NCBI GenBank assembly: GCA_002345845.1
Contig: DDWF01000002.1
Location: 4,016-33,430 of the forward strand
Length of the DNA: 29,415 bases
Direction of reading: 5' to 3'
DNA from: Betaproteobacteria bacterium UBA2293
Lineage (GTDB): Bacteria; Pseudomonadota; Gammaproteobacteria; Burkholderiales; Rhodocyclaceae
Position 1 is the first letter of the stretch. The number at the start of each line of letters is the position of its first letter. This document shows positions 1-9,564 of this stretch, piece by piece. The position numbers and the translations under genes were made by a program. The notes beneath the pieces were generated by a model. That model saw only the letters and a program-made list of their open reading frames with translations. It was not told the DNA's origin and did not search any database.

Positions 1-267
1 CTGCACACCCTGCGCGCCGACATCGACTACGCAACTTCCGAAGCGCTGACCACCTACGGCATCATCGGTATCAAGGTCTGGGTTTACAAGGGCGACATGC
101 TCGATCGCAACGAACAGCCGGCAGTTGAAGAGCCGGTTGCCGACGATCGTCGTCCGCGCCGCAACCCGGGCAAGCCGGAAGGCGACAAGCCGCGCACCCG
201 TACGGTCAAGAAGGCTGACGGTGCTGCAGCCGATCCGGCCAAGCGTGCAAGAAAGGCAGGTGCTTAA
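1..267 (+). CDS. rpsC: 30S ribosomal protein S3, C-terminal part (5' end outside window)
   Basis: The open frame from base 1 to the TAA at 265-267 gives 88 residues. They start in the conserved C-terminal domain of S3 ([15 protein letters not shown]) and end in a basic tail rich in Arg, Lys, Pro and Ala. S3 lies on the head of the small subunit at the mRNA entry channel and helps unwind mRNA. The identity rests on this domain and on rplP following at once, as in the S10 operon: the stop TAA directly abuts the ATG of rplP, so the two are very likely translationally coupled. The tail is longer than the core needs, which is common in betaproteobacteria. The start and N-terminal KH domain are outside the window. 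Confidence 0.96.
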   Translation: MHTLRADIDYATSEALTTYGIIGIKVWVYKGDMLDRNEQPAVEEPVADDRRPRRNPGKPEGDKPRTRTVKKADGAAADPAKRARKAGA

Positions 268-681
268 ATGTTGCAACCTAATCGCCGCAAGTTCCGTAAG
301 GAGCAAAAGGGGCGCAACGAAGGTCTGGCTACCCGCGGCACCAAAGTGTCGTTCGGTGAGTGGGGCCTCAAGGCGATCGGTCGCGGTCGCCTGACGGCTC
401 GTCAGATTGAAGCCGCTCGTCGTGCGATGACCCGTCACATCAAGCGCGGTGGTCGTATCTGGATCCGCATCTTCCCGGACAAGCCGATTTCCAAGAAGCC
501 GGCCGAAGTTCGTATGGGTAACGGCAAGGGTAACCCGGAGTACTGGGTCGCTGAAATCCAGCCGGGCAAGGTCCTCTATGAGATGGATGGTGTCAACGAA
601 GCTCTGGCGCGCGAGGCATTTGCCCTGGCTGCCGCCAAGCTGCCGATTGCCACCACCTTCGTGACTCGTCATCTGGGGTAA
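268..681 (+). CDS. rplP: 50S ribosomal protein L16
   Basis: The 137-residue product matches L16 along its whole length (136 in E. coli). It opens [17 protein letters not shown] and contains [19 protein letters not shown] and the loop VRMGNGKGN that reaches towards the peptidyl transferase centre. In enterobacteria the arginine in that loop is hydroxylated by an L16 oxygenase; the residue is present here at about position 82. L16 organises the A-site region of the large subunit. The ATG directly follows the rpsC stop with no gap, and rpmC begins two bases after its own stop, so expression should depend on coupling within the S10 operon. Confidence 0.98.
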   Translation: MLQPNRRKFRKEQKGRNEGLATRGTKVSFGEWGLKAIGRGRLTARQIEAARRAMTRHIKRGGRIWIRIFPDKPISKKPAEVRMGNGKGNPEYWVAEIQPGKVLYEMDGVNEALAREAFALAAAKLPIATTFVTRHLG

Positions 682-683
682 TC

Positions 684-878
684 ATGAAAGCTAGTGAATT
701 GAGAACCAAGAGCGTGGACGAGCTCAACAAGGAATTGCTGGACCTTCTGAAGGCCCAGTTCGGTCTGCGTATGCAGCTTGCTACCCAGCAACTGTCCAAT
801 ACCAGCCAAATGTCCAAGGTGCGTCGCGACATCGCTCGCGTCCGCACGCTTATCCGTGAAAAGGCGGTGCAGCAATGA
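684..878 (+). CDS. rpmC: 50S ribosomal protein L29
   Basis: This 64-residue protein begins [23 protein letters not shown] and continues in the two-helix hairpin typical of L29 (63 in E. coli), with the conserved stretch [12 protein letters not shown] near the end. L29 sits at the polypeptide exit tunnel and helps form the docking site for trigger factor and SRP. A GGGG run just before the ATG overlaps the end of rplP and can serve as ribosome binding site. Its TGA overlaps the rpsQ ATG (ATGA, four bases). Confidence 0.97.
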   Translation: MKASELRTKSVDELNKELLDLLKAQFGLRMQLATQQLSNTSQMSKVRRDIARVRTLIREKAVQQ

Positions 879-1141
879 GCGAAACCACCAGTATCAAACG
901 TACTCTGATCGGTCGCGTCGTCAGCGACAAGATGGAGAAGACGGTCACCGTCCTCGTCGAACGTAAGGTCAAGCACCCGATGTACGGCAAGGTGATGGTT
1001 CGTTCCAAGAAGTATCACGCCCACAACGAAGGCAACACGGCGAAGGCCGGTGATCTCGTCGAGATCGTCGAGACCCGCCCGGTTTCCCGGACCAAGACCT
1101 GGGCAGTGACCAGCGTTCTGCAAAAGGCGATCGTTGTTTAA
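875..1141 (+). CDS. rpsQ: 30S ribosomal protein S17
   Basis: The 88-residue protein contains the S17 signature: [17 protein letters not shown], then the loop around KVKHPMYGK and the motif [17 protein letters not shown]17 is a small OB-fold primary binder of 16S rRNA helix 11 and is needed early in 30S assembly. It overlaps rpmC by four bases. It is the last gene of the S10 operon: a strong hairpin with a T tract follows within 33 bases and the spc operon starts after a 156-base gap. Length is close to the family norm (84 in E. coli). Confidence 0.98.
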   Translation: MSETTSIKRTLIGRVVSDKMEKTVTVLVERKVKHPMYGKVMVRSKKYHAHNEGNTAKAGDLVEIVETRPVSRTKTWAVTSVLQKAIVV

Positions 1142-1160
1142 CGAAAGTTCTTCAAAGCGC

Positions 1161-1190
1161 TTGCGCGGTTAGTAAAGAAGCCGGTATAAT
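1161..1190 (+). promoter_or_regulatory. Candidate sigma-70 promoter for the spc operon
   Basis: A perfect -10 box TATAAT lies at 1185-1190. A weak -35 match, TTGCGC (three of six consensus bases), lies 18 bases upstream at 1161-1166. It is in the right place, between rpsQ and rplN, where E. coli also separates S10 from spc with a promoter. The -10 box is also the whole loop of the terminator hairpin described next, so the chance of a random TATAAT must be kept in mind. Expected start near 1197 falls in pyrimidines, which is not ideal. Confidence 0.45.
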
Positions 1191-1204
1191 CCGGCTTCTT
1201 TTTT
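1174..1204 (+). terminator. Rho-independent terminator at the S10/spc boundary
   Basis: An 11-base arm AAAGAAGCCGG (1174-1184), a six-base loop TATAAT and the exact complementary arm CCGGCTTCTTT (1191-1201) lead into a T run ending at 1204. A GC core flanked by A and U tracts is the standard intrinsic terminator form. It should end or attenuate S10 operon transcripts after rpsQ. Since the spc genes are essential, either read-through or the overlapping promoter must supply them. Confidence 0.78.
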
Positions 1205-1240
1205 GCAGCCACCCATTCGCGGCTGGCGGCAAAGTTGTTC

Positions 1241-1276
1241 AACCCGTACGGGTTCCAAGACTGACCGCGGAAGCGG
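1241..1276 (+). promoter_or_regulatory. Possible structured leader of the rplN (spc) mRNA
   Basis: Two inverted repeats lie in the 5' leader of rplN. The first is a perfect 14-base palindrome AACCCGTACGGGTT at 1241-1254. The second is CCGC-GGAA-GCGG at 1265-1276, a four-pair stem closed by a GNRA-type loop. The first could be a protein operator or a small hairpin; the second is a plausible RNA motif. The rplN ribosome binding site GGAG (1285-1288) lies just after. No known ribosomal leader class was recognised. Confidence 0.35.
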
Positions 1277-1297
1277 ATTAAGTTGGAGTTAATTTAA

Positions 1298-1666
1298 ATG
1301 ATTCAGATGCAGACGACGCTGGACGTCGCCGATAACACCGGCGCTCGTTCAGTTATGTGTATCAAGGTGCTCGGTGGGTCCAAGCGCCGCTATGCCGGTA
1401 TTGGCGACATCATCAAGGTCAGCATCAAGGATGCTGCCCCGCGTGGCCGCGTCAAAAAGGGTGACATCTACAACGCTGTGGTGGTTCGTACCGCCAAAGG
1501 TGTTCGTCGCCCGGACGGTTCGCTGGTGCGCTTCGATGGCAATGCCGCAGTTCTCCTCAACAACAAGCTCGAGCCGATTGGCACGCGCATCTTTGGCCCG
1601 GTGACCCGCGAACTGCGTACCGAGCGCTTCATGAAGATCGTGTCCCTGGCTCCTGAAGTGCTGTAA
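1298..1666 (+). CDS. rplN: 50S ribosomal protein L14
   Basis: The 122-residue product is L14 throughout: [17 protein letters not shown] at the start, then [18 protein letters not shown], and [22 protein letters not shown] in the middle. L14 lies at the subunit interface, contributes to bridges B5 and B8 and is the docking site for ribosome silencing factor. It heads the spc operon here after a 156-base gap, with a GGAG ribosome binding site nine bases before the ATG. Transcription probably starts from the promoter-like element at 1161-1190, with possible read-through from S10. Confidence 0.98.
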   Translation: MIQMQTTLDVADNTGARSVMCIKVLGGSKRRYAGIGDIIKVSIKDAAPRGRVKKGDIYNAVVVRTAKGVRRPDGSLVRFDGNAAVLLNNKLEPIGTRIFGPVTRELRTERFMKIVSLAPEVL

Positions 1667-1676
1667 GGAAGACGTC

Positions 1677-1994
1677 ATGGAAAAAATTCGCAAGGGCGAC
1701 GAAGTCGTCGTCATCACCGGCAAGGACAAGGGCAAGCGCGGTACCGTGCTGCGCCGCATCGACGAAGAGCATGTGCTCGTCGAGGGTGTCAATCGTGCCA
1801 AGAAGCACGTCAAGCCGAATCCCATGAAGGGCGTGGCCGGCGGTATCGTCGACAAGGACATGCCGATTCATCTCTCCAATGTTGCGCTGTTCAATACGGC
1901 AACCAAGAAGGCTGATCGCGTCGGCTTCAAGGTGCTCGAAGACGGTCGCAAGGTTCGCGTGTTCAAGTCGAACGGCGAACTGGTGAACGCATAA
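1677..1994 (+). CDS. rplX: 50S ribosomal protein L24
   Basis: At 105 residues it has the usual L24 length. A KOW motif lies near the N terminus ([19 protein letters not shown], about residues 6-24), followed by [14 protein letters not shown] and the characteristic [20 protein letters not shown]24 starts assembly of the large subunit by binding the 5' domain of 23S rRNA and sits beside the exit tunnel. It begins ten bases after rplN, with GGAAG as ribosome binding site. Confidence 0.98.
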   Translation: MEKIRKGDEVVVITGKDKGKRGTVLRRIDEEHVLVEGVNRAKKHVKPNPMKGVAGGIVDKDMPIHLSNVALFNTATKKADRVGFKVLEDGRKVRVFKSNGELVNA

Positions 1995-2003
1995 GGGGTA
2001 GTC

Positions 2004-2543
2004 ATGGCGCGTTTGCAACAGTTTTACAAGGAAACCGTCGTTCCCGAGCTGTCCAAGCAGTTCGGTTACAAGTCGGTCATGGAAGTGCCGCGTATCACCA
2101 AGATCACCCTGAATATGGGTGTCGGTGAGGCCGTCGCTGACAAGAAGGTTCTCGAGAACGCCGTTGGCGACATGCAGAAGATCGCTGGCCAGAAGCCGGT
2201 GACCACCAAGGCTCGCAAGTCGATCGCCGGTTTCAAGATCCGTGATGGCTACCCGATTGGCTGCATGGTCACCCTGCGTGGTCCGCGCATGTTCGAATTC
2301 CTCGATCGTCTGGTTACCGTGGCCCTGCCGCGTGTGCGTGACTTCCGTGGTATCTCGGGCAAGGGTTTTGACGGCCAGGGTAACTACAACATGGGTGTCA
2401 AGGAACAGATCATCTTCCCGGAAATCGAGTACGACAAGATCGATGCTCTGCGGGGTATGAATATCAGCATCACCACGACCGCGAAGAACGATGCAGAAGC
2501 GAAAGCTCTGCTCACCGCGTTCAAGTTTCCGTTCAAGAATTGA
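2004..2543 (+). CDS. rplE: 50S ribosomal protein L5
   Basis: The protein has 179 residues, identical in length to E. coli L5. It carries [36 protein letters not shown] and [19 protein letters not shown]5 binds 5S rRNA and, with S13 and S19, forms the B1b bridge to the head of the small subunit. In E. coli the repressor S8 binds mRNA near the rplE start to control the spc operon; the region here (about 1980-2040) was not shown to form that structure by eye. GGGG upstream of the ATG is the likely ribosome binding site. Confidence 0.98.
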   Translation: MARLQQFYKETVVPELSKQFGYKSVMEVPRITKITLNMGVGEAVADKKVLENAVGDMQKIAGQKPVTTKARKSIAGFKIRDGYPIGCMVTLRGPRMFEFLDRLVTVALPRVRDFRGISGKGFDGQGNYNMGVKEQIIFPEIEYDKIDALRGMNISITTTAKNDAEAKALLTAFKFPFKN

Positions 2544-2550
2544 GGCAATC

Positions 2551-2856
2551 ATGGCAAAACTTGCTCTGATCAACCGTGAAGAGAAGCGTCGCAAGATGGT
2601 CGCTCAGTACGCCAAGAAGCGTGCTGCTCTGGAGGCTATCTACAATGATGTCAGCCTCTCCGACCAGGAGCGTTACGACGCCCGTCTGAAGCTGCAGGCC
2701 CTGCCGCGCAACTCCAGCCCCTCCCGTCTGCGTAACCGTTGCCAGCTGACCGGTCGTCCGCGTGGTGTTTTCCGTAAATTCGGCCTGTGCCGTAACAAGA
2801 TTCGTGAACTTGCCTTCGCTGGCGAGATCCCGGGCATTGTTAAAGCCAGCTGGTAA
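2551..2856 (+). CDS. rpsN: 30S ribosomal protein S14, zinc-free type
   Basis: The start is the ATG at 2551, seven bases past the rplE stop. The frame is open further upstream into rplE, but homology starts at [17 protein letters not shown]. The 101-residue length and the absence of paired CXXC motifs identify the long zinc-independent S14 form, as in E. coli. The C-terminal part has [29 protein letters not shown]14 is a late-binding protein of the 30S head close to S3 and S10. The ribosome binding site GAGG overlaps the rplE stop. Confidence 0.97.
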   Translation: MAKLALINREEKRRKMVAQYAKKRAALEAIYNDVSLSDQERYDARLKLQALPRNSSPSRLRNRCQLTGRPRGVFRKFGLCRNKIRELAFAGEIPGIVKASW

Positions 2857-2870
2857 GAGGAGATTCAGAA

Positions 2871-3266
2871 ATGGCTATGAGCGATCCGATCGCGGACATG
2901 CTGACTCGCATCCGCAACGCCCAGCTCGCCGAAAAGGCGTCTGTCTCCATGCCCTCGTCCAAGCTGAAGGTGGCTATTGCCGCCGTGCTCAAGGACGAAG
3001 GTTACGTCGAAGATTTTGCCGTCCGTGATGGCGAAGGCAAGCCGACCCTCGATATCGCGCTCAAGTATTACGCCGGTCGCCCGGTCATTGAGCGCATCGA
3101 GCGTGTCTCCAAGCCGGGTCTGCGCATCTACAAGGGCTGCGACGACATTCCTCGCGTCATGAACGGTCTGGGCGTCGCCATCGTGTCGACCCCAAAGGGC
3201 GTCATGACTGATCGCAAGGCTCGCGCCAGCAAGGTCGGCGGCGAAGTCCTCTGCATCGTGGCGTAA
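2871..3266 (+). CDS. rpsH: 30S ribosomal protein S8
   Basis: The 131-residue product (130 in E. coli) begins [18 protein letters not shown] and ends with the RNA-binding signature [24 protein letters not shown]8 binds the central domain of 16S rRNA (helix 21) and is a key assembly protein. In E. coli it also represses the spc operon by binding its mRNA. Whether that feedback exists here is not visible. A strong AGAGGAG ribosome binding site precedes the ATG. A second ATG lies three codons in. Confidence 0.98.
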   Translation: MAMSDPIADMLTRIRNAQLAEKASVSMPSSKLKVAIAAVLKDEGYVEDFAVRDGEGKPTLDIALKYYAGRPVIERIERVSKPGLRIYKGCDDIPRVMNGLGVAIVSTPKGVMTDRKARASKVGGEVLCIVA

Positions 3267-3277
3267 GGGAGAAATCA

Positions 3278-3808
3278 ATGTCTCGTATTGGTAAGAATCC
3301 CATTGTTCTGCCGGCCGGTGTTGAAGTCACCGTCGGTGAGCAGATCGTCGTCAAGGGCCCCCTGGGTCTTTTGAAGGCGGCTGCCCATCCTGCCGTTACC
3401 GTTGCCGTCGAAGGGCAGAACGTCCAGGTTTCCAAGGTTGAAGGCGTGGCTAATGCCGCTGCCATGTGGGGCACCATGCGTGCCAACCTCAACAACATGG
3501 TGACCGGTGTCTCGAAGGGCTTCGAGCGCAAGCTGCAACTGGTTGGCGTGGGCTACCGTGCGCAGGCTCAGGGCGATGTCCTGAACCTGTCGCTGGGTTT
3601 CTCGCATCCGGTGGCGCACAAGATGCCCGCTGGCGTGAAAGTCGAATGTCCGACGCAGACCGAAATCCTGATCAAGGGTTCGGACAAGCAGCAGGTCGGC
3701 CAGGTCGCTGCCGAAGTTCGTGCATACCGCAAGCCGGAGCCCTACAAGGGCAAGGGCGTTCGGTACTCGGACGAAGTGGTGGTTATCAAGGAAACCAAGA
3801 AGAAGTAA
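3278..3808 (+). CDS. rplF: 50S ribosomal protein L6
   Basis: The 176-residue protein starts [17 protein letters not shown]. It has the two tandem L6 domains with [19 protein letters not shown] in the middle and the C-terminal signature [15 protein letters not shown]6 lies near the sarcin-ricin loop and the factor-binding site of the large subunit. A GGGAG ribosome binding site sits between the rpsH stop and the ATG, 11 bases apart. Confidence 0.98.
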   Translation: MSRIGKNPIVLPAGVEVTVGEQIVVKGPLGLLKAAAHPAVTVAVEGQNVQVSKVEGVANAAAMWGTMRANLNNMVTGVSKGFERKLQLVGVGYRAQAQGDVLNLSLGFSHPVAHKMPAGVKVECPTQTEILIKGSDKQQVGQVAAEVRAYRKPEPYKGKGVRYSDEVVVIKETKKK

Positions 3809-3817
3809 GGGTGGCAT

Positions 3818-4174
3818 ATGTTTAACAGGAAAGAAGCGCGTCTGCGCCGTGCCCGCAAAACCCGGGCCAAAATCGCCGAGCTCAAAGCCGTTCGCCTGTG
3901 CGTCAATCGCACGAACTGCCACATTTACGCCCAGATCATTTCGCCCTGTGGCGGCAAGGTTCTGGCTTCGGCTTCCACGCTGGACAAGGACGTTCGTACG
4001 AACGTCGCTAACGGCGGTAACAAGGCTGCCGCAACGACCATTGGCAAGCTGATTGCCGAGCGCGCCAAGGCCGCCGGTATCGAGCAGGTTGCTTTCGATC
4101 GTTCCGGCCTGCAGTACCACGGTCGTATTCAGGCGCTGGCGGAAGCCGCGCGTGAAGCCGGTCTGAAGTTCTGA
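3818..4174 (+). CDS. rplR: 50S ribosomal protein L18
   Basis: At 118 residues this matches L18 (117 in E. coli). The N terminus is very basic ([18 protein letters not shown]), followed by [16 protein letters not shown] and the conserved end [25 protein letters not shown]18 binds 5S rRNA together with L5 and carries it into the central protuberance. The ribosome binding site GGGTGG lies just before the ATG and partly overlaps the gap to rplF. Confidence 0.97.
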   Translation: MFNRKEARLRRARKTRAKIAELKAVRLCVNRTNCHIYAQIISPCGGKVLASASTLDKDVRTNVANGGNKAAATTIGKLIAERAKAAGIEQVAFDRSGLQYHGRIQALAEAAREAGLKF

Positions 4175-4200
4175 TCGCCGCGAAAGGACTAGGTTAGAAA

Positions 4201-4728
4201 ATGGCTAAACCTGAAAGAAACAAGAAGCCGCAGCACGCTGAAGAGCGCGATGACGGCATGCGCGAAAAGATGGTTGCGGTCAACCGCGTCACCAAGGTGG
4301 TGAAGGGCGGCCGTATCCTCGGTTTCGCAGCACTCACCGTCGTCGGTGACGGCGATGGCAGCATCGGCATGGGCAAGGGCAAGTCCCGCGAAGTTCCGGT
4401 CGCTGCCCAGAAGGCAATGGAAGAGGCGCGTCGCAAGATGGCCAAGGTCAGCCTGAAGAACGGCACCGTGCATCACACCGTGATGGGCCGTCATGGCGCC
4501 ACCACCGTGATGATCCAGCCGGCTCCTGAAGGTACCGGCATCATCGCCGGCGGTGCCATGCGCGCCGTCTTCGAGGTCGTCGGCGTGACCAACGTGGTTG
4601 CCAAGGCACACGGCTCGACCAATCCCTACAACATCGTGCGTGCCACCATCGACGGTCTGTCGAAGGTCAACACGCCGGCCGAGATTGCTGCCAAGCGCGG
4701 CAAGTCGGTTGACCAGATCCTGGGGTAA
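4201..4728 (+). CDS. rpsE: 30S ribosomal protein S5
   Basis: The 175-residue protein has the double-stranded-RNA-like N-terminal domain ([19 protein letters not shown], then [19 protein letters not shown]) and the C-terminal domain with [19 protein letters not shown] and [17 protein letters not shown]5 helps to set translational fidelity and, with S3 and S4, lines the mRNA entry channel. It is somewhat longer than E. coli S5 (167) because of a charged N-terminal extension. It starts 26 bases after rplR with AGG before the ATG. Confidence 0.98.
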   Translation: MAKPERNKKPQHAEERDDGMREKMVAVNRVTKVVKGGRILGFAALTVVGDGDGSIGMGKGKSREVPVAAQKAMEEARRKMAKVSLKNGTVHHTVMGRHGATTVMIQPAPEGTGIIAGGAMRAVFEVVGVTNVVAKAHGSTNPYNIVRATIDGLSKVNTPAEIAAKRGKSVDQILG

Positions 4729-4731
4729 GCC

Positions 4732-4914
4732 ATGGCTGACAAGAAAATCAAGGTGAAGCTCGTCAAGAGCATCATCGGTACCAAGCAAGACCACCGTGCC
4801 ACCGTGCGCGGCCTCGGTCTGCGCAAGCTGAACAGCTGTGCTGAACTGGAAGACACGCCGGCAGTCCGTGGCATGATCCAGAAGGTTCAGTATCTCGTCA
4901 AGGTTGAGGGTTAA
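4732..4914 (+). CDS. rpmD: 50S ribosomal protein L30
   Basis: A 60-residue protein with the L30 core: [26 protein letters not shown], then [19 protein letters not shown]30 is a small protein of the large subunit close to 5S rRNA. The gene is tightly packed: three bases from rpsE and three from rplO, so translation is likely coupled on both sides. Length matches the bacterial family (59 in E. coli). Confidence 0.97.
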   Translation: MADKKIKVKLVKSIIGTKQDHRATVRGLGLRKLNSCAELEDTPAVRGMIQKVQYLVKVEG

Positions 4915-4917
4915 GCC

Positions 4918-5352
4918 ATGCGTCTGAACACCATCAAGCCCGCTGAAGGCTCCAAGAAGGCCGCCAAGCGCGTCGGTCGTGGTATTGGCTCCGGCCTGGG
5001 CAAGACCTGTGGCCGTGGTCACAAGGGTCAGAAGTCCCGTTCCGGCGGCTTCCACAAGGTCGGTTTCGAGGGCGGTCAAATGCCCCTGCAGCGTCGTCTG
5101 CCGAAGCGTGGCTTCAACTCGCTGACGCGTGCCCGCAACTACGAAGTGCGCCTGACCGATCTCGAGCGCCTGCCGGTCGATGAAATCGATCTGCTGTCGC
5201 TGCAGGCCGCCGGCATTGTCCCGGGCGATGCACTGTCCGCCAAGGTCATTCTGTCCGGCGCGATCACGCGCAAGGTCACGCTGAAGGGTGTTGGTGCCAC
5301 CAAGGGTGCCAAGGCCGCCATCGAGGCCGTCGGCGGCTCCATCGCCGAGTAA
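4918..5352 (+). CDS. rplO: 50S ribosomal protein L15
   Basis: The 144-residue product begins [22 protein letters not shown]. It continues with the glycine-rich, basic N-terminal extension that threads into 23S rRNA ([20 protein letters not shown], then [17 protein letters not shown]), and ends in a globular domain with [23 protein letters not shown]15 is a late assembly protein of the large subunit. It lies directly before secY, the standard arrangement. No strong ribosome binding site precedes the start, which fits coupling to rpmD. Confidence 0.98.
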   Translation: MRLNTIKPAEGSKKAAKRVGRGIGSGLGKTCGRGHKGQKSRSGGFHKVGFEGGQMPLQRRLPKRGFNSLTRARNYEVRLTDLERLPVDEIDLLSLQAAGIVPGDALSAKVILSGAITRKVTLKGVGATKGAKAAIEAVGGSIAE

Positions 5353-5372
5353 GTCAGGAAGAGGTTAGAACG

Positions 5373-6695
<1,323 letters not shown>

Positions 6696-6701
6696 GCGGC
6701 G

Positions 6702-6920
6702 ATGACCAAGGAAGATTACATTGAAATGCTTGGGGAGGTGGTTGAGAACCTCCCGAATGCGACCTTCAAGGTCAAGCTGGAAAACGGGCACATTGTGCAC
6801 GGCTTCATCTCCGGAAAAATGCGCATGCACTACATCCGCATCCTTCCCGGCGACAAGGTGACCGTGCAATTGACCCCATACGATTTAACGAAGGCGCGGA
6901 TTGTTTTCCGCTCCAAGTAA
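6702..6920 (+). CDS. infA: Translation initiation factor IF-1
   Basis: The 72-residue protein is a single S1-type OB fold: [40 protein letters not shown] and [22 protein letters not shown]-1 occupies the A site during initiation and assists IF-2 and IF-3. The ATG at 6702 is the only possible start, because the secY stop lies in the same frame two codons upstream. There is no clear ribosome binding site, which suggests coupling to secY. Its place between secY and rpmJ is usual in betaproteobacteria but differs from E. coli, where infA is elsewhere. A few residues differ from the commonest form (for example VHGFISGK where many have VLAHISGK). Confidence 0.97.
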   Translation: MTKEDYIEMLGEVVENLPNATFKVKLENGHIVHGFISGKMRMHYIRILPGDKVTVQLTPYDLTKARIVFRSK

Positions 6921-6993
6921 CAGTCTCTACGCAATAAACCGCAGGGCAAGGAAACACGGCTGCTTCCAAGCTCTCGCAGACGAGGAGTAAAAG

Positions 6994-7107
6994 ATGAAAG
7001 TTCAACCTTCTGTGAAGTGCATTTGCCGCAATTGCAAGGTTATCCGCCGCAAGGGTGTCGTGCGCATCATTTGCAAGGACCCGCGTCACAAGCAGCGTCA
7101 GGGTTAA
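6994..7107 (+). CDS. rpmJ: 50S ribosomal protein L36, zinc-ribbon type
   Basis: A 37-codon gene starting at the ATG at 6994, preceded by GAGGAG. The product opens [15 protein letters not shown] and ends [11 protein letters not shown]. Cys11, Cys14, Cys27 and His32 form the usual zinc ribbon, so this is the C+ form of L36; an extra Cys9 is present. L36 is the smallest protein of the large subunit and stabilises 23S rRNA near the base of the L7/L12 stalk. A 73-base gap separates it from infA and holds no obvious promoter. Confidence 0.97.
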   Translation: MKVQPSVKCICRNCKVIRRKGVVRIICKDPRHKQRQG

Positions 7108-7110
7108 TTC

Positions 7111-7124
7111 CCGGACGAGTCCGG
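7111..7124 (+). promoter_or_regulatory. Short hairpin at the spc/alpha junction
   Basis: CCGGA-CGAG-TCCGG is a perfect five-pair inverted repeat in the 51-base gap between rpmJ and rpsM, followed by an AT-rich but not uniform T stretch. It may be a weak attenuator or part of the alpha-operon leader, to which S4 binds in E. coli. The pseudoknot known from E. coli was not recognised. Confidence 0.3.
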
Positions 7125-7158
7125 CATTTGTCAATTTTAGAAATAGTGGAGTGATTCA

Positions 7159-7521
7159 ATGGCCCGTATTGCAGGGGTAAACATTCCGAACCATCAGCAT
7201 GCAGAAATCGCCCTGACGGCGATTTATGGCATCGGCCGTACCCGCGCGCAGAAGATCTGTGATGCGGCCGGCGTTGGTCGTAACGTCAAAATGAAAGACC
7301 TGTCCGATACGGACATGGATCGTCTGCGTGACGAAGTGGGCAAGTTCACCGTTGAAGGTGACCTGCGCCGCGAAGTCACCATGAACATCAAGCGTCTGAT
7401 GGACCTCGGTTGCTACCGTGGCCTGCGCCATCGCAAGGGCCTGCCCTGCCGTGGTCAGCGCACCCGTACCAATGCTCGCACTCGCAAGGGTCCGCGCAAG
7501 GCCATCGCTGGCAAGAAGTAA
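7159..7521 (+). CDS. rpsM: 30S ribosomal protein S13
   Basis: The 120-residue product starts [26 protein letters not shown]. It contains the helix-two-turns-helix part ([13 protein letters not shown]) and the tail signature [20 protein letters not shown] followed by TRKGPRK. S13 is in the 30S head and forms bridges B1a and B1b; its tail contacts the P-site tRNA. It is the first gene of the alpha block. GTGGAG lies before the ATG as ribosome binding site. Confidence 0.98.
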   Translation: MARIAGVNIPNHQHAEIALTAIYGIGRTRAQKICDAAGVGRNVKMKDLSDTDMDRLRDEVGKFTVEGDLRREVTMNIKRLMDLGCYRGLRHRKGLPCRGQRTRTNARTRKGPRKAIAGKK

Positions 7522-7533
7522 TAGGGACAGAAC

Positions 7534-7923
7534 ATGGCTAAGACTGCTACCAAAGTTCGCAAAAAGGTCAAGAAGAACGTTGCTGAGGGCATCGCCCACA
7601 TTCACGCTTCGTTCAACAACACCATCATCACCATCACCGATCGTCAGGGCAACGCCCTGTCGTGGGCGACGTCCGGCGGTGCCGGCTTCCGTGGTTCCCG
7701 TAAGTCCACTCCGTTCGCCGCCCAGGTGGCTGCAGAAGCTGCCGGCAAGGCCGCTCAGGAATGTGGCGTGAAGAATCTGGAAGTGCGCATCAAGGGCCCC
7801 GGCCCCGGCCGCGAATCCTCTGTCCGCGCGCTGAACGCGCTGGGCATGAAGATCACCGCGATTTCCGACGTGACGCCGGTGCCGCACAACGGCTGCCGTC
7901 CGCCCAAGAAGCGCCGCATCTAA
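7534..7923 (+). CDS. rpsK: 30S ribosomal protein S11
   Basis: At 129 residues it equals E. coli S11. The features are a basic N terminus, [40 protein letters not shown] and the end [16 protein letters not shown]11 lies on the platform near the E site and interacts with the Shine-Dalgarno helix. The conserved Asn in PHNG is known to become isoaspartate in E. coli. It follows rpsM by 12 bases; rpsM ends in a double stop TAATAG. Confidence 0.98.
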   Translation: MAKTATKVRKKVKKNVAEGIAHIHASFNNTIITITDRQGNALSWATSGGAGFRGSRKSTPFAAQVAAEAAGKAAQECGVKNLEVRIKGPGPGRESSVRALNALGMKITAISDVTPVPHNGCRPPKKRRI

Positions 7924-7935
7924 GGAGAAAGACAA

Positions 7936-8565
7936 GTGGCTCGTAATCTCGATCCGAAATGCCGTCAGTGCCGCCGCGAAGGCGAAAAGCTGTTCCTGAA
8001 GGGCGAAAAGTGTTTTACCGACAAGTGCGCCATTGAGCGCCGTTCCTACGCTCCTGGCCAGCACGGCCAGAAGTCCGGTGCCCGTCTGTCCGACTATGGC
8101 GTCCACCTGCGTGCCAAGCAAAAGATCCGTCGTGTTTACGGCGTGCTCGAAGGCCAGTTCCGCAAGACTTTCTTCGAAGCTGAGCGCCGCAAGGGCCAGA
8201 CCGGCGAAAACCTGCTGCAGCTGCTGGAAGCCCGTCTGGATTCCGTCGCTTACCGCATGGGTTTTGGTGCCTCGCGTACCGAATCCCGCCAGATCGTTCG
8301 TCACAACGGCGTCCTGGTCAACGGCAAGCGCGTCAACATCCCGTCCTTTATCGTCAAGCCGGGCGACGTCGTCCAACTGACCGACCGCGCCCGTGCATCG
8401 CTGCGTTGCAAGGCTGCCCTCGAGGCTGCCGAGTCGCGCGGCTTCCCGGAGTGGATCTCGGTTGACGTCAAGGAAGGCAAGGGCACCTTCAAGGCCATGC
8501 CGCAACGTTCCGAATTGCCGGCGACCCTGAACGAAGGTCTCGTCATCGAACTTTACTCGAAGTAA
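7936..8565 (+). CDS. rpsD: 30S ribosomal protein S4, zinc-binding form (GTG start)
   Basis: The 209-residue S4 has Cys9, Cys12, Cys26 and Cys31 near its N terminus, the zinc-binding pattern of the C+ form that E. coli S4 lacks. Further conserved parts are RSYAPGQHG, the S4 RNA-binding domain with LEARLDSVAYRMGFG and QIVRHNGVLVNGKRVNIPS, and the C-terminal EGLVIELYSK. S4 starts 30S assembly, and in E. coli it represses the alpha operon. The start is GTG at 7936, with AAGGAG ten bases upstream; no ATG fits. Confidence 0.98.
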   Translation: MARNLDPKCRQCRREGEKLFLKGEKCFTDKCAIERRSYAPGQHGQKSGARLSDYGVHLRAKQKIRRVYGVLEGQFRKTFFEAERRKGQTGENLLQLLEARLDSVAYRMGFGASRTESRQIVRHNGVLVNGKRVNIPSFIVKPGDVVQLTDRARASLRCKAALEAAESRGFPEWISVDVKEGKGTFKAMPQRSELPATLNEGLVIELYSK

Positions 8566-8589
8566 GCACTGAGCAGAGGAAACCAGCCC

Positions 8590-9564
8590 ATGCAAAGCAG
8601 TGGACTTCTCAAACCCCGCATCATTGACGTGCAGAGTGTTTCGCCCGTGCAGGCCAAGGTGGTCATGGAGCCGTTTGAACGCGGCTACGGACATACCCTG
8701 GGCAACGCACTGCGCCGCATCCTGCTGTCCTCGATGCCGGGTTTCGCGCCGACGGAAGTCGGCATTGACGGTGTGCTTCATGAGTACTCGACCGTCGACG
8801 GCGTGCAGGAAGATGTGGTCGATATCCTCCTCAATCTGAAGGGTGTCGTCTTCAAGCTGCACGGTCGCGATACCGTGACGCTCAACCTGGTCAAGGAAGG
8901 TAACGGCGTTGTCCGTGCCGGCGATATCGAGTTGCCGCACGACGTCGAAGTGATCAATCCGGAACACGTCATTGCTCACCTTTCTCCTGGCGGCAAGCTG
9001 TCCATGGAGATCAAGGTCGAGAAGGGTCGTGGCTATGTGCCCGGTAACGTGCGCAACCTTGGCGATGCCAAGACCATCGGCAAGCTCGTCCTGGACGCTT
9101 CGTTCAGCCCGATCCGCCGCGTGGCCTACGCTGTCGAGAGTGCCCGTGTCGAACAGCGCACCGACCTCGACAAGCTGATCGTCGATATCGAAACCAACGG
9201 CGTCGTCGAGCCGGAAGAGGCCATCCGCTACGCTGCCCGCGTGCTGATGGAACAGCTTTCCGTCTTCGCCGATCTGGAAGGTACCGCTCCGGTTGCCGAG
9301 GCTTCCAAGCCGGCCCAGGTCGACCCGGTCCTCCTGCGTCCGGTCGATGATCTCGAACTGACCGTTCGCTCGGCGAACTGTCTGAAGGCCGAGAACATCT
9401 ACTACATCGGCGATCTGATTCAGCGTACCGAGAACGAACTCTTGAAGACCCCGAACCTGGGTCGCAAGTCGCTGAACGAGATCAAGGAAGTGCTGGCCGC
9501 CCGCGGCCTGACGCTCGGCATGAAACTGGAGAACTGGCCGCCCGCCGGTCTGGAAAAGGTCTAA
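8590..9564 (+). CDS. rpoA: RNA polymerase alpha subunit
   Basis: The 324-residue protein has the N-terminal assembly domain ([20 protein letters not shown], then [20 protein letters not shown]). A short linker around 230-245 leads to the C-terminal domain, with [20 protein letters not shown] and [20 protein letters not shown]. The Arg and following residues in [12 protein letters not shown] are those that bind UP elements and activators. Length is close to E. coli (329). An AGAGGAAA ribosome binding site lies before the ATG. The stop codon lies in the loop of a perfect hairpin, listed separately. Confidence 0.98.
   Translation: MQSSGLLKPRIIDVQSVSPVQAKVVMEPFERGYGHTLGNALRRILLSSMPGFAPTEVGIDGVLHEYSTVDGVQEDVVDILLNLKGVVFKLHGRDTVTLNLVKEGNGVVRAGDIELPHDVEVINPEHVIAHLSPGGKLSMEIKVEKGRGYVPGNVRNLGDAKTIGKLVLDASFSPIRRVAYAVESARVEQRTDLDKLIVDIETNGVVEPEEAIRYAARVLMEQLSVFADLEGTAPVAEASKPAQVDPVLLRPVDDLELTVRSANCLKAENIYYIGDLIQRTENELLKTPNLGRKSLNEIKEVLAARGLTLGMKLENWPPAGLEKV

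Noticed and set aside
7125..7158. TTGTCA (7128-7133) as a -35 box for an alpha-operon promoter
   Set aside because: At 17 bases downstream there is only GTGATT, a poor -10, and it would start inside the rpsM ribosome binding site.
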